NCBI GenBank assembly: GCA_964411125.1
Contig: CAYPJU010000061.1
Location: 1 to 39,754, forward strand
Reading direction: 5' to 3'
DNA: 39,754 bases
DNA from: JBFIHF01 sp964411125
Lineage (GTDB): Bacteria > Myxococcota_A > Bradymonadia > Bradymonadales > Bradymonadaceae
Shown: in pieces, positions 23,549 to 32,300 of the stretch
Position numbering within the stretch: position 1 is the stretch's first letter
Layout: the number at the start of each line of letters is the position of its first letter
Notes under the pieces: generated by a model
What the model was told of the DNA's origin: nothing
Seen by the model: the letters and a program-made list of their open reading frames with translations, nothing else
Databases searched by the model: none
Position numbers and translations under genes: made by a program

Positions 23549-25114
23549 ATGTTGCGTGGCGCGCACATCGTCGCACTGGTTCTGATCGCCGCCTCGTTCG
23601 CCCTCACGGCCGTGGCGGAGGCCAAGGTGCGCCGCGTCGCGGTCGTCGTCGGGGCAAACATCGGCGACGACGACGAGAAGCCCCTCAAGTACGCCGAACG
23701 CGATGCCCGCCGCGTCGCGGCTGTCCTGCAGGAGCTCGGCGGGGTCGATCAAAGCGACGTCGTCCTCCTCCTGGGACCCAATGCCGACACCTTCGAGCTC
23801 TCGCTTCGGTCGACCTTCGAACGTCTCGAGCAGTCGGGCGACGAGATCGTCCTCTTCGTCTACTACAGCGGTCACGCCGATTCGACGTCGATGCATCTGG
23901 GGGGGACTCGCTACTCGCTCGCGCGGCTCAAGAGCAGCCTGGAAGACGCTCCCGCCGACGTGAAGGTCCTCATCCTCGACGCCTGTCGCTCGGGGGAGGT
24001 CACGCGCGTGAAGGGCGCGGTGCCCGCGAAACCGTTCGAGCTCGATTCGTCGAGCTGGGACGTCGGGGAAGGGATCGCCATCATCACGAGCGCCGCGTCG
24101 GGCGAAGACGCTCAGGAGTCCGACCGCATCGAGGGGAGCTTCTTCACTCATCACTTCGTGAGCGGCCTCCTCGGCGCGGCGGACGTCTCCGCAGACGGAA
24201 TCGTCACGCTGTCGGAAGCCTACGAATACGCGTACCGCGAGACGCTGCGGTCGACGAGCCGCGCGCGGGCGATCCAGCATCCGACCTACGCGTTCGACAT
24301 CCGCGGCCGCCGTGACCTCGCCGTCACAGCCCCTCGGCGAAAGTTCGAAGGGATGGGGAAGCTGCAACTGCAGGCCGCCGGCTCGTACGTCATCTTCGAC
24401 CAGGATCGCGAGGGGACCGTGGTCGCAGAGGTGCGCGTCGAAGATCCGACCGAGATCGCGCTGGCGGAGGGCGCCTATTTCGTCCGCCGACGTCATAAAG
24501 GCAACGTCTACGAGGTGAAGGCGGACATCGTTCAGAAGCACCGCACGACGGTCGAACCCCACCACATGGACCGCGTGTCGACCGGCCGGGTCGTCCGTAA
24601 GGGGGGAGCGGATCGAGACCGCGCGGCCTGGGGCATCGTCACCGGCGCCGGCGTCTCCGGGGAGGTGCTGCGACAGACCACCAGCGTGCCGCACGCGATG
24701 CTCGGACTGCAGCTCGACCTCTCCGCGATCTCGCTCCAGTTGCGCACGCGGCTCGGCACTGCCGCCTTCGACAACGGCTTCGTACAGACGCGGCAGAATC
24801 TCGTCGGGCTCGATCTCGCCGCGCTATCACTGCTCGACCTTCGCAGCTTTTTCATGGGGGGCGGGCTTCGCTTCGGGGCCGACTTCTACTCGGTCACCTT
24901 CCCTTCCGACGCCGACGAGGCGACACGAAACTCACTCGCCGGCAGAGGGTCGGCGCTCCTGACCGCCGGTTACTCCTTGAACGGCTGGCTCTCGCTCTTC
25001 GTGGAGCCATCGGTCGACATGTACCTCCTCAACCTGCCTGACGCCGAAGAGGGCGCCGCGCTGGGGCTCAGGGTGGCTCCGGCGGGCCTGGTGGGCCTGG
25101 GGGTCTCCCTGTGA
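23549..25114 (+). CDS. exported caspase-like (peptidase C14) protease with C-terminal beta-rich domain
   Basis: A 521-residue protein with a signal peptide (about 1-25). A caspase/metacaspase fold follows (about 28-250). The catalytic dyad is His109 in VYYSGHAD and Cys146 in LILDACRSG, and the preceding strands (RRVAVVVGANIG, DVVLLLGPNADT) fit the fold. Bacterial relatives cleave after Arg/Lys or Asp, but this specificity is not readable. A carboxypeptidase-like or PEGA-like beta segment lies at about 265-345, and the last 150 residues (LGLQLDLSAISLQLRTRLGTA, LRSFFMGGGLRFGADF) have the alternating pattern of a beta-barrel. The protein may therefore be outer-membrane-anchored with the protease in the periplasm. 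It shares a tight operon with the sigma/anti-sigma pair. Confidence 0.87.
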   Translation: MLRGAHIVALVLIAASFALTAVAEAKVRRVAVVVGANIGDDDEKPLKYAERDARRVAAVLQELGGVDQSDVVLLLGPNADTFELSLRSTFERLEQSGDEIVLFVYYSGHADSTSMHLGGTRYSLARLKSSLEDAPADVKVLILDACRSGEVTRVKGAVPAKPFELDSSSWDVGEGIAIITSAASGEDAQESDRIEGSFFTHHFVSGLLGAADVSADGIVTLSEAYEYAYRETLRSTSRARAIQHPTYAFDIRGRRDLAVTAPRRKFEGMGKLQLQAAGSYVIFDQDREGTVVAEVRVEDPTEIALAEGAYFVRRRHKGNVYEVKADIVQKHRTTVEPHHMDRVSTGRVVRKGGADRDRAAWGIVTGAGVSGEVLRQTTSVPHAMLGLQLDLSAISLQLRTRLGTAAFDNGFVQTRQNLVGLDLAALSLLDLRSFFMGGGLRFGADFYSVTFPSDADEATRNSLAGRGSALLTAGYSLNGWLSLFVEPSVDMYLLNLPDAEEGAALGLRVAPAGLVGLGVSL

Positions 25115-26298
25115 CGACCCCCTTCGCCACGACCGCACGCGCGATCGTCGTCGCTGGCGTTTGCGCCGCCGTCGGTTGCGGCGACGTTCTCGTCGAGGGG
25201 GATTACCGCGGCACCCCCCTGATCTCCATCTCGGGGACCATCCGTGTCGACGATTCCGTCACCCCGTCGGAGGCCGAGGCCGTCCGCGTGGCGCTCCTGT
25301 GGGCGAACGCCGGACAGCAGTCCGAAGTCGCGCAGGTGCAGTCGGCGAGCGCTTTCCCCGCTCGCTACAACCTGGACGTCTTCACGTTGCCTCCGGTGCG
25401 CGCGATGAGCGAGCTCAGCGACCGTAACGGACTGTGGGCTCTGGCCCGAATCGTCCTCTACATCGACTCCGACGGAGACGAGCGCCTCGACCTCGGTGAG
25501 CCAATCGTAGGCGCTTCCCCCGACCAGGTGCTCGCGTACTTCACCTCTGCGGAGCCGACCGCACTCGTCAAAGGCGGCTTCGAATCTGGATATCAGGTGA
25601 TGCATTTGCGGGACTGCGACGACCGACTCCTGGACAAGTCGATGCTTCAGAAATCCCCCCGGACCGACACGGTCGACGTGGTGCTTCAGCAGGGAGTCGC
25701 GCAAGGTCTCACCGACCTCGATTGCGACCAACTGAGCGACGAATTCTGCTTCGACCTGCAGCTGCAGCTGAGCGCTGATCCCGAAAACGAGCAACTGCAG
25801 GAACTCTACCAGGCGCGCTGCGAGGTCGAGTCGGAGCCCACGTTCAACAACGAGAGCCGAGATCCCGGGGAGACTGGGGGCGGCACGGATCCGGACCCGA
25901 CCCCCGAACCCGAAGGGGATCCGGACCCCTGCCTCGAATCGCCCGAATCCGCCGACTGCCGCGACGGTGAACCCGACGGTGAGGGGGGCGGCGCCGGGAA
26001 CAACGAAGTTTGCGGAGTCGTGCTCGACTCGCTGCGAGCACAGGACGTGGGGGGAGAGCGCTACCTCAACACCTGGTGGCAGTTCTCACTTTGTCTCGGC
26101 GAGTCCGATCCGTGCGCCGAGAACGGAATCGGTAGCCCGGCACAGATCACCCCCGAGTACCGACACTGCAGCTTCGAACGCTACCCCGCGCGCCACACCG
26201 ACTTCTGCCGAGATCTCCACGGCCTCAACTCCGGCGAGGGATCGACCGAGCCGATCGCCGCGGAGTACCGGGCGCTGCAGTGCGAATCACGGATCTGA
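25111..26298 (+). CDS. lipoprotein of the sigma-caspase operon, function unknown
   Basis: A 395-residue exported protein with lipobox AVGC (Cys23). The first 200 residues are beta-rich and include a calcium-type loop, IDSDGDERLDLGEP. The second part is an acidic Pro/Gly/Asp linker (about 245-295), then a cysteine-rich C-terminal region (CGVVLDSLRAQD, QFSLCLGESDPC, EYRHC, DFCRDL, ALQCES) likely crosslinked by disulfides. I do not recognise a family. GTG 25111 overlaps the caspase stop (GTGA), so it is translationally coupled and presumably part of the same system, perhaps a surface sensor or protease partner. The transcript could end at the hairpin just beyond 26335, which reads as a terminator mainly on the other strand. 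Confidence 0.7.
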   Translation: MTTPFATTARAIVVAGVCAAVGCGDVLVEGDYRGTPLISISGTIRVDDSVTPSEAEAVRVALLWANAGQQSEVAQVQSASAFPARYNLDVFTLPPVRAMSELSDRNGLWALARIVLYIDSDGDERLDLGEPIVGASPDQVLAYFTSAEPTALVKGGFESGYQVMHLRDCDDRLLDKSMLQKSPRTDTVDVVLQQGVAQGLTDLDCDQLSDEFCFDLQLQLSADPENEQLQELYQARCEVESEPTFNNESRDPGETGGGTDPDPTPEPEGDPDPCLESPESADCRDGEPDGEGGGAGNNEVCGVVLDSLRAQDVGGERYLNTWWQFSLCLGESDPCAENGIGSPAQITPEYRHCSFERYPARHTDFCRDLHGLNSGEGSTEPIAAEYRALQCESRI

Positions 26299-26334
26299 TA
26301 GGCCGGTTCCGCCGACGCGAGAACCTCCGAGACA

Positions 26335-26366
26335 GAAAAAAGGCACGCCGTCACCGGCGTGCCTTC
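26335..26366 (-). terminator. intrinsic terminator of the OmpA-like gene (possibly bidirectional)
   Basis: GGCACGCCG (26342-26350) pairs perfectly with CGGCGTGCC (26355-26363) around a TCAC loop. On the minus strand the stem is followed by a run of T (complement of AAAAAA at 26336-26341), a classic intrinsic terminator just after the OmpA-like gene. For the plus-strand lipoprotein gene it lacks a strong T-run. Confidence 0.85.
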
Positions 26367-26389
26367 GGGTGCAGCGAGGGCAGGTCGGG

Positions 26390-27346
26390 TCAGTCGACTT
26401 CGACCTCTGCACGACGGTTCATCTGGTAGCCGCTCTCGGTGTCGGCGTTCGGAACCACCGGCCGCTCTTCACCGTACGAGACGATGTTCAAGCGCGATGC
26501 GTCGATACCCTGCGACGTGAGATAGTCCTTCACAGCCTTCGCACGACGCTCACCGAGCGCCATGTTGTAGGCGTTCGAACCACGCTCGTCGGTGTGACCC
26601 TCGATCACGATGGTCGCGTCGGGGTTGTTCCGGAGCGTGTCGAGATACCCACGCAGCTTCGCTTTGTCCGACGCATCCAGCGATGACTTGTCGAACGGAA
26701 AGTGAACGGTGGGCGCTTCGCGCGACTCCTGCTCACCCAGCACGGCAGTCTCCTTTTCCTTCTCGACGTCGAACACTGCGATGCCGGTCATGTCCGTGTC
26801 GGACGTGTCGGACTTGGCAGTCCCGGACGATCCGGTCGAGGTGGAAGACTTCGCCGTCATGTCTTCGGGCTTCGCGCCGTTGTCGTAGTCCTTCTTCACT
26901 TTGTAGCTCGAGGAGTGCTCGTACTCGGAATCACCCTTCTCGGTCTCCACGGTGGTCCGGCCATGTGCGACGTAGTCACCGTCCTCTTCGAGCTTGGAAT
27001 GAGATTTGGTGGTCTTCTCGTGCTCGTAGCCCTTGTTCTCTTCCTCGAGCGCGACCTTGTTGTGGATCTCCACCTCGCCGTCAGCTTCCTGCTCGACGCG
27101 CGTGTCGGTCGCCAGCTCATACTCCCTGGAGCCTTCTTCGATCTCGTGATCGACCTTGGTCGTCGTAGCGGTCTGGCCGCCGGGAGTCTTGGTGGTTTTG
27201 GTGCTGGTTTCGTACTCCTCTTCGTAGTCGGGGCCGGGCTGCTCGACTTCGATCTCGACTTCACGGTCGGTCGACGAGGTCGCGCAGGCAGGGAGCATCA
27301 TTCCAGCGGCCAACAGGGCGAGGGCATATCGTTTCAAGCCTTTCAT
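26390..27346 (-). CDS. OmpA/Pal-type peptidoglycan-associated lipoprotein
   Basis: A 318-residue lipoprotein with lipobox LPAC (Cys21). The C-terminal part (about 213-318) is an OmpA-like peptidoglycan-binding domain: VHFPFDKSSLD, EGHTDERGSNAYNMALGERRAKAVKDYL, and the closing NRRAEVEVD with the conserved Asp/Arg that bind diaminopimelate. Between them (about 23-200) lies a highly charged Glu/Lys/Thr/Asp repeat-like segment with alternating hydrophobic residues, for example DHEIEEGSREYELATDTRVE and GYEHEKTTKSHSKLEEDGDY, which is unusual for Pal and might form an extended beta stack. It probably tethers the outer membrane to peptidoglycan. AGGAGAATGAA is a good ribosome site. A separate promoter and terminator make it monocistronic; no tol genes are adjacent. 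Confidence 0.87.
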   Translation of the reverse strand: MKGLKRYALALLAAGMMLPACATSSTDREVEIEVEQPGPDYEEEYETSTKTTKTPGGQTATTTKVDHEIEEGSREYELATDTRVEQEADGEVEIHNKVALEEENKGYEHEKTTKSHSKLEEDGDYVAHGRTTVETEKGDSEYEHSSSYKVKKDYDNGAKPEDMTAKSSTSTGSSGTAKSDTSDTDMTGIAVFDVEKEKETAVLGEQESREAPTVHFPFDKSSLDASDKAKLRGYLDTLRNNPDATIVIEGHTDERGSNAYNMALGERRAKAVKDYLTSQGIDASRLNIVSYGEERPVVPNADTESGYQMNRRAEVEVD

Positions 27347-27418
27347 TTCATTCTCCTATCAAGTTCCCCGGGCTCTCAGTACATTTCATTTGTTAGGATT
27401 GCGCCCGGTGCGATTCGA

Positions 27419-27445
27419 ATTGTATACATTTGAAATCATCGTCAA
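27419..27445 (-). promoter_or_regulatory. candidate promoter of the OmpA-like lipoprotein gene
   Basis: Minus-strand TTGACG (27445-27440) and TACAAT (27424-27419) are 15 bases apart, slightly short. The area is AT-rich compared with its surroundings, consistent with a strong promoter for an abundant envelope protein. Confidence 0.4.
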
Positions 27446-27487
27446 GTGATCGGGCACGAATATCGGCCCGAAGATCCGGAGAAGGCC

Positions 27488-28105
27488 ATGATCCTCCTGA
27501 GTCCGAGCTCTTCGATCCGCCGCCTGGAGCGGAGCCCGCGCGTCGCCGTCCTCGCCTCGGGGTCCGGTTCGAACTTCGAGGCGATCGCGACCGCGGTGCT
27601 CGCCGAGAGGCTGGGGATCGACCTGGTGGGGGTGATCACGAACAATCCGGACGCGCCGGTGATCGAACGTGCTCAGCGTCTCCGCATGCCGCACAGGGTG
27701 GTGGATCATCGTAAGTTTTCGAGCCGGAAGGCTCACGACGAGGCGGTAGTCGACGTGTTGCGGACGTGGGAGGTCGAGTGGGTGGTGATGGCCGGCTGGA
27801 TGCGGATCGCGAGTTCGGTGCTCCTGTCCGCCTTCGAGGGTCGGATCCTGAACATCCATCCGAGCCTGCTCCCCGCCTTTCCGGGGCTCGACGCGGTGAG
27901 GCAGGCGCTCGAAGCGGGCGTCGCGATCACCGGTTGCACCGTTCACCTCGTCACGTCCGAGCTCGACGGCGGACCGATCGTGGGGCAGGCAGCGTTGGAG
28001 GTGCGGGACTCCGACACGGTGGAGTCACTCCAGAGTCGGATCCACGACGCCGAGCACCTGCTCTACCCGCGCGCGATCGCGCTCGCGATCGCGCGCGCTC
28101 AGTGA
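27488..28105 (+). CDS. purN: phosphoribosylglycinamide formyltransferase (GART)
   Basis: A 205-residue PurN that transfers the formyl group from 10-formyltetrahydrofolate to GAR in purine synthesis. GSGSNFEAI (24-32) is the phosphoribosyl-binding loop. Asn122 and His124 in LNIHPSLLP and Asp160 in SELDGGPI match E. coli PurN Asn106, His108 and Asp144 with a constant offset of 16. ATG 27488 is chosen because GGAGAAGG lies just before it; GTG 27446 is an in-frame alternative that would add 14 residues of no family character. It is not next to purM; with purE it is one of two separate purine genes in this window. The following gap to moxR carries an extended -10-like site. Confidence 0.93.
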   Translation: MILLSPSSSIRRLERSPRVAVLASGSGSNFEAIATAVLAERLGIDLVGVITNNPDAPVIERAQRLRMPHRVVDHRKFSSRKAHDEAVVDVLRTWEVEWVVMAGWMRIASSVLLSAFEGRILNIHPSLLPAFPGLDAVRQALEAGVAITGCTVHLVTSELDGGPIVGQAALEVRDSDTVESLQSRIHDAEHLLYPRAIALAIARAQ

Positions 28106-28144
28106 CCTCGCTCGGGGGCGCATCTCGCCGAGGGGAGGCGCGAG

Positions 28145-28153
28145 TGCTATAAC
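28145..28153 (+). promoter_or_regulatory. extended -10-like element upstream of moxR
   Basis: TGCTATAAC (TGN plus TATAAC) lies about 53 bases before ATG 28207, with no clear -35. It could drive the MoxR/DUF5682-VWA operon independently of purN. Confidence 0.4.
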
Positions 28154-28206
28154 TTTGGGTGTCGAGATCTCCGCCGTGCGGGGGTCGTCCTCCCGAAGGG
28201 TTTCCG

Positions 28207-29316
28207 ATGACGGACCTCACGCACCTGCAGCGCCCACCCGCCGAACTCCTCCACGCCGCCGAGCTCGAGCGCCTCGCGGAAGCGGACGAAGACAAGCCGC
28301 GTCCCGACGGATGGGCGCTGACTCCGGATTCGATCGTTCGGTTCGTGCTCGGCGACGAGCAGCTCGGCATCGAGCCGAAGTTCGTCGGAGGCCGCCGGTT
28401 CGTGGAGCGCTGCATCGTGGCGCTCGCGACGAACCGAGGGCTGATGTTGATCGGAGAGCCTGGGACGGCGAAGTCGTACCTCTCCGAGCTGCTAGCGGCG
28501 GCCGTCAGCGGGGATTCGACGCTGACGATCCAGGGGAGCGCCGGGACGACCGAAGACGACATCAAGTACTCGTGGAACTACGCGTTGCTCCTCGCGGAAG
28601 GTCCAAACGAGCGCTCGATGGTGCCGGCTCCGCTCTACCGGGGTATGGACGCGGGCAAGATCGTCCGTTTCGAGGAGATCACCCGATGTCCGTTGGAGAT
28701 TCAGGACACGCTCCTTTCGATCATGAGCGACCGTGTCATGCTCGTCCCCGAGTTCGAAGGGGAGGCGCGGACGCTGTACTCGCGTTCGGGCTTCAACGTC
28801 ATCGCGACCGCGAACACGCGCGACCGCGGCGTCAACGAGATGAGCGCCGCGCTCAAGCGGCGTTTCAATTTCGAGACGGTGCATCCGATCCGGAACATCG
28901 AGGTGGAGAAGGAGTTGGTGCAGCGTGAAACGGCGCAGCTTCTCGAGCGCGCGGGGATCCCGATGGCGCTACAGCCCGACCTGACCGAGGTGCTCGTGAC
29001 GACGTTTCACGAGCTGCGGGAAGGGAGGACCCTCGGAGGGAAATCGCTGGAACAGATCTCGACGGTCATGAGCACGGCGGAGGCCGTGGTGGTGGGCTAC
29101 GCATCGGCGTTGCACGCGTACTACTTCGGTGAGCCTGGCGTGCAGCCGCGCCACATCGTGGAGAACCTCGTCGGCTCGGCGATGAAAGAGAACCCGGACG
29201 ACGTGAAGAAACTGCGTCACTACTTCCAGCATGTGGTGCGCGGACGAAAGGGGGAGCGCTGGCAGACGTACTTCGAAGCGTCGCAGGGGGTGGAGGAGCT
29301 CCAGGGCGAAGAATGA
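28207..29316 (+). CDS. MoxR-family AAA+ ATPase
   Basis: A 369-residue AAA+ ATPase. Walker A is GEPGTAKS (83-90), Walker B is within KIVRFEEI (151-158), sensor 1 is ATAN (200-203), and a possible arginine finger is in ALKRRF (215-220). MoxR ATPases form rings and act as chaperones that load metal or remodel VWA-domain partners through the MIDAS site. Here the partner is encoded by the next gene, whose ATG overlaps this stop (ATGA), so the two are translationally coupled. GAAGGG precedes ATG 28207; the frame is open to 28159. MoxR beside DUF5682, VWA and SWIM genes is a recurring neighbourhood, recalled mainly from actinobacteria, whose biological role I cannot state. Confidence 0.9.
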   Translation: MTDLTHLQRPPAELLHAAELERLAEADEDKPRPDGWALTPDSIVRFVLGDEQLGIEPKFVGGRRFVERCIVALATNRGLMLIGEPGTAKSYLSELLAAAVSGDSTLTIQGSAGTTEDDIKYSWNYALLLAEGPNERSMVPAPLYRGMDAGKIVRFEEITRCPLEIQDTLLSIMSDRVMLVPEFEGEARTLYSRSGFNVIATANTRDRGVNEMSAALKRRFNFETVHPIRNIEVEKELVQRETAQLLERAGIPMALQPDLTEVLVTTFHELREGRTLGGKSLEQISTVMSTAEAVVVGYASALHAYYFGEPGVQPRHIVENLVGSAMKENPDDVKKLRHYFQHVVRGRKGERWQTYFEASQGVEELQGEE

Positions 29317-32300
29317 CGGAGTCGATCTTCGACACCACACCGCTATGGGATCTGGACCCGTCCGCCCCTGGCGACGTGGTCTACTTTCCGGTCCGCCACT
29401 ACAGCCCGGCGAGCTCGAGGATCCTGTGGGAGCTCGCCGAGGAGATTCGACCGACCGCGGTGCTCGTGGAGGGGCCGGCGGACTTCAACGATCGGCTCGA
29501 CGAACTGATGCTCGACGGGCACGAACTCCCGATCGCGCTGTACACCTGGGTGCGGCTGACGGACGACACGAAGCGCGCGGCCTTTTATCCCTACTGCGAG
29601 TATGCGCCAGAGTGGCAGGCCCACAAGGTGGCCCGGAAATTCGGTCTACCGTTTCGTTTCATCGACCTCGCCTGGGAGCGGATGGCGTTGAAGACAGACG
29701 TGGCGCATCGCTATTCCGATCGTCACTTTCGAGAAAATCCTTATCCGGCGTTGCTCTGCGAACGCCTCGGTGTCGCGGACTTCGACGAACTCTGGGACGT
29801 GTTCTTCGAGCTCGATCGCAGCCTCGACTGGCGCGAGTACATGCGGCGGTGCCACGAGTTCTGTTACCAACTGCGTGCGTTCAGCGGGCCGGAGGAGGAA
29901 GAGAACATCGCTCGTGAGGAGTCGATGTTGCGGCATGTCGAGGCCGCGGTGGACGAGTTTGGGGGCCCCGTTCTCGTCGTCACGGGAGGCTTTCATTCCT
30001 CTGGGCTTCACGCCCGGCGGCACGGCGTCGACCTCCCGGTATACGACCTTCCGGTCTCGCCGGGCCTGGAGGAGGAGACCGAGCCTCCCGAGGTCGCGCC
30101 GACTCCCGGCGCAGTCGCTTCGGCCCCCGGGATACGCGAGTCCGGGATCACCCTGACGCCGTTTACCTACGAGCGGATCGACAAGCTTTCGGGGTATGCG
30201 TCCGGCGTTCACGGGCCGGCGTTCTACGAACATGTCTGGGAGCGGCGTCGTGCCGGAGAGTTGGTCGACTGCCGAGAGTTCGTCTACGACATCGTGGAGG
30301 AGTTGCGTGACCGCGGTCAGTCGGTGAGCACGGCGGACGTGATAGGGGTGGAGACGAGCGCCCGCGCGCTCGCCAGCGTCCGCGGTCGCGAGGAAGTATG
30401 GCGCTTCGACGTCCTCGATGCTTTTTCGACCACCGTGGTGAAGGAGGAGCAAGACGCCGAGTACATGCACCCCGTCCTCGTCGTGGCACGTGAGACGTTG
30501 CGGGGCGATCGGCGAGGTTCCATCGACCCCCGAGCCCCGCTCCCTCCGCTGGTCCGCCAGGTTCGCGCCGAGCTGGAAGAGCTCGATTTGCTCCCGACCC
30601 GCGAGACACCGACCTCCGTACAGCTCGATCTCGACACCGAGTCGGGGCGGCGCAAGAGCCAGGTGCTCCATCGTGCTCGAATGCTGGGGCTCGCGGGATT
30701 CCAGCACGAAGGCGGCACCGATTTCGTGGAGCGCTCCGACCTCGCGCGGCTATGGGAGGCCTGGACCTACCACTGGACGCCCGAATTCGACGGCACGCTG
30801 ATCGAGGCGGCGGTGTACGGCGCCGACCTCGAAGAAGCGGCAACCGCGCGCGCCCTGGAGCTGACTCAGGAGCTGCCCGACGACGCGGCAAAGGCGGCTC
30901 GGCTCGCGATCGACGTCGTGCTGATGGGAGTTTCGCACCTCGCCGGGTCGCTCTTCGAGACGATCGGGCGGCTCGTCGGGGGAGACAACGACTACTTCTC
31001 CGTGTGCGAAGCTCTAGGTCACCTCCTCTACCTCGCCAGGCACGACGAGGTGCTCGGGAGTCGCGGAGACGAGACCTTGCTCACCCTGCTCCGCGACACC
31101 TACGAACGCGCCCTCTGGCTGCTCGAAGGGCTCGGTGTCGTCAAGGACCGCGACGAAGAGGTGCTCGAGTCTGTGCGGGGGATCTACGACGTGTTCCGCA
31201 TCTCCTGGTCCGAAGATGCCGACGTCCGCGAAGAGTTCGTCTCGGTGCTCGGTCGCGTCGGAAATGACCGCGGTCAGTCGCCCCTACTCCGCGGAGCCGT
31301 GATGGGGGCGCTCTTTTCCGCGGGGGAGCTCGTCATCGACGCCGTACTCGAGGTGCTTCACTCCTTCGCCGAGCCGTCGCAGATGGGGGACTTCCTCGTC
31401 GGATTCTTCAGCCTGGCGCGAGAAGCGGCGCAACGCGATCCGCGGCTGATGCGCACCGTCGACGAAGTCGTGGCGAGTGCATCGGACCAGGAGTTTCTCG
31501 AGCTCCTCCCGAGCTTCAGGCTCGCTTTCACTTACTTCACTCCGCTCGAGAAGCACCAGCTCGTCGCGAATCTCTTCGCGCCCCCGGAGCTCGATGCACC
31601 CACGGAAGTTTCGTCCGAAGAGAGGGGAGAGGGGCGCGAGCTCGAGCGCCGCATGCGGCTGGCCGCGCAGCGGTTCGGACTGCGTGGACTGCTCCCCCCG
31701 AATCCCGACGACCCCGGGGGTGACCGCGGTCATTCGGAACCCGCCGGGGAAGTAGAAGGGGCCGGGATGGACTCTGCTGCTGATGGCGGAGATGGCGGCA
31801 TCGACGAGGAGCGAGCCTCGGGTGATGAGGGAGTGGGAGACGACCCTGGCGATCGCGGAGAAGGGAGTGCGTCCGCCCTCGACGAAGAAGGCACCCAGGG
31901 TTCGGCGCTCGACCGTCGCGTTCGATGGCGACTCGTCTTCGGGGAAGAAGCCGAGGGAGCCCTCGGGGGACTCGAGGGCGAACAGTCACGCCGGGACCGG
32001 ATGATGGGATTTCTTTATGACCGCGAATATGGTCCACAACGCAACGTCCGTCGCCCGCAGGGCGATCGTGGAGGGACGCTCGACCCCTCGCAGCTCACCG
32101 TTCCCGACTGGATCAACGGAGTTCACGAGCTCTTCCCCCGAAAGACTATCGAACGCCTCGAACGCGACGCGCTCGACCGATACCAGCTCGAAGAAATCGT
32201 CACCCGTCCCGACGTGCTGCGGCGCGCGCGGCCCAACCCGACACTGTTGAAGGCCGTCCTCAGGACCAAGCACCTCATGCGGGCCGAGGTCCTCACGATC

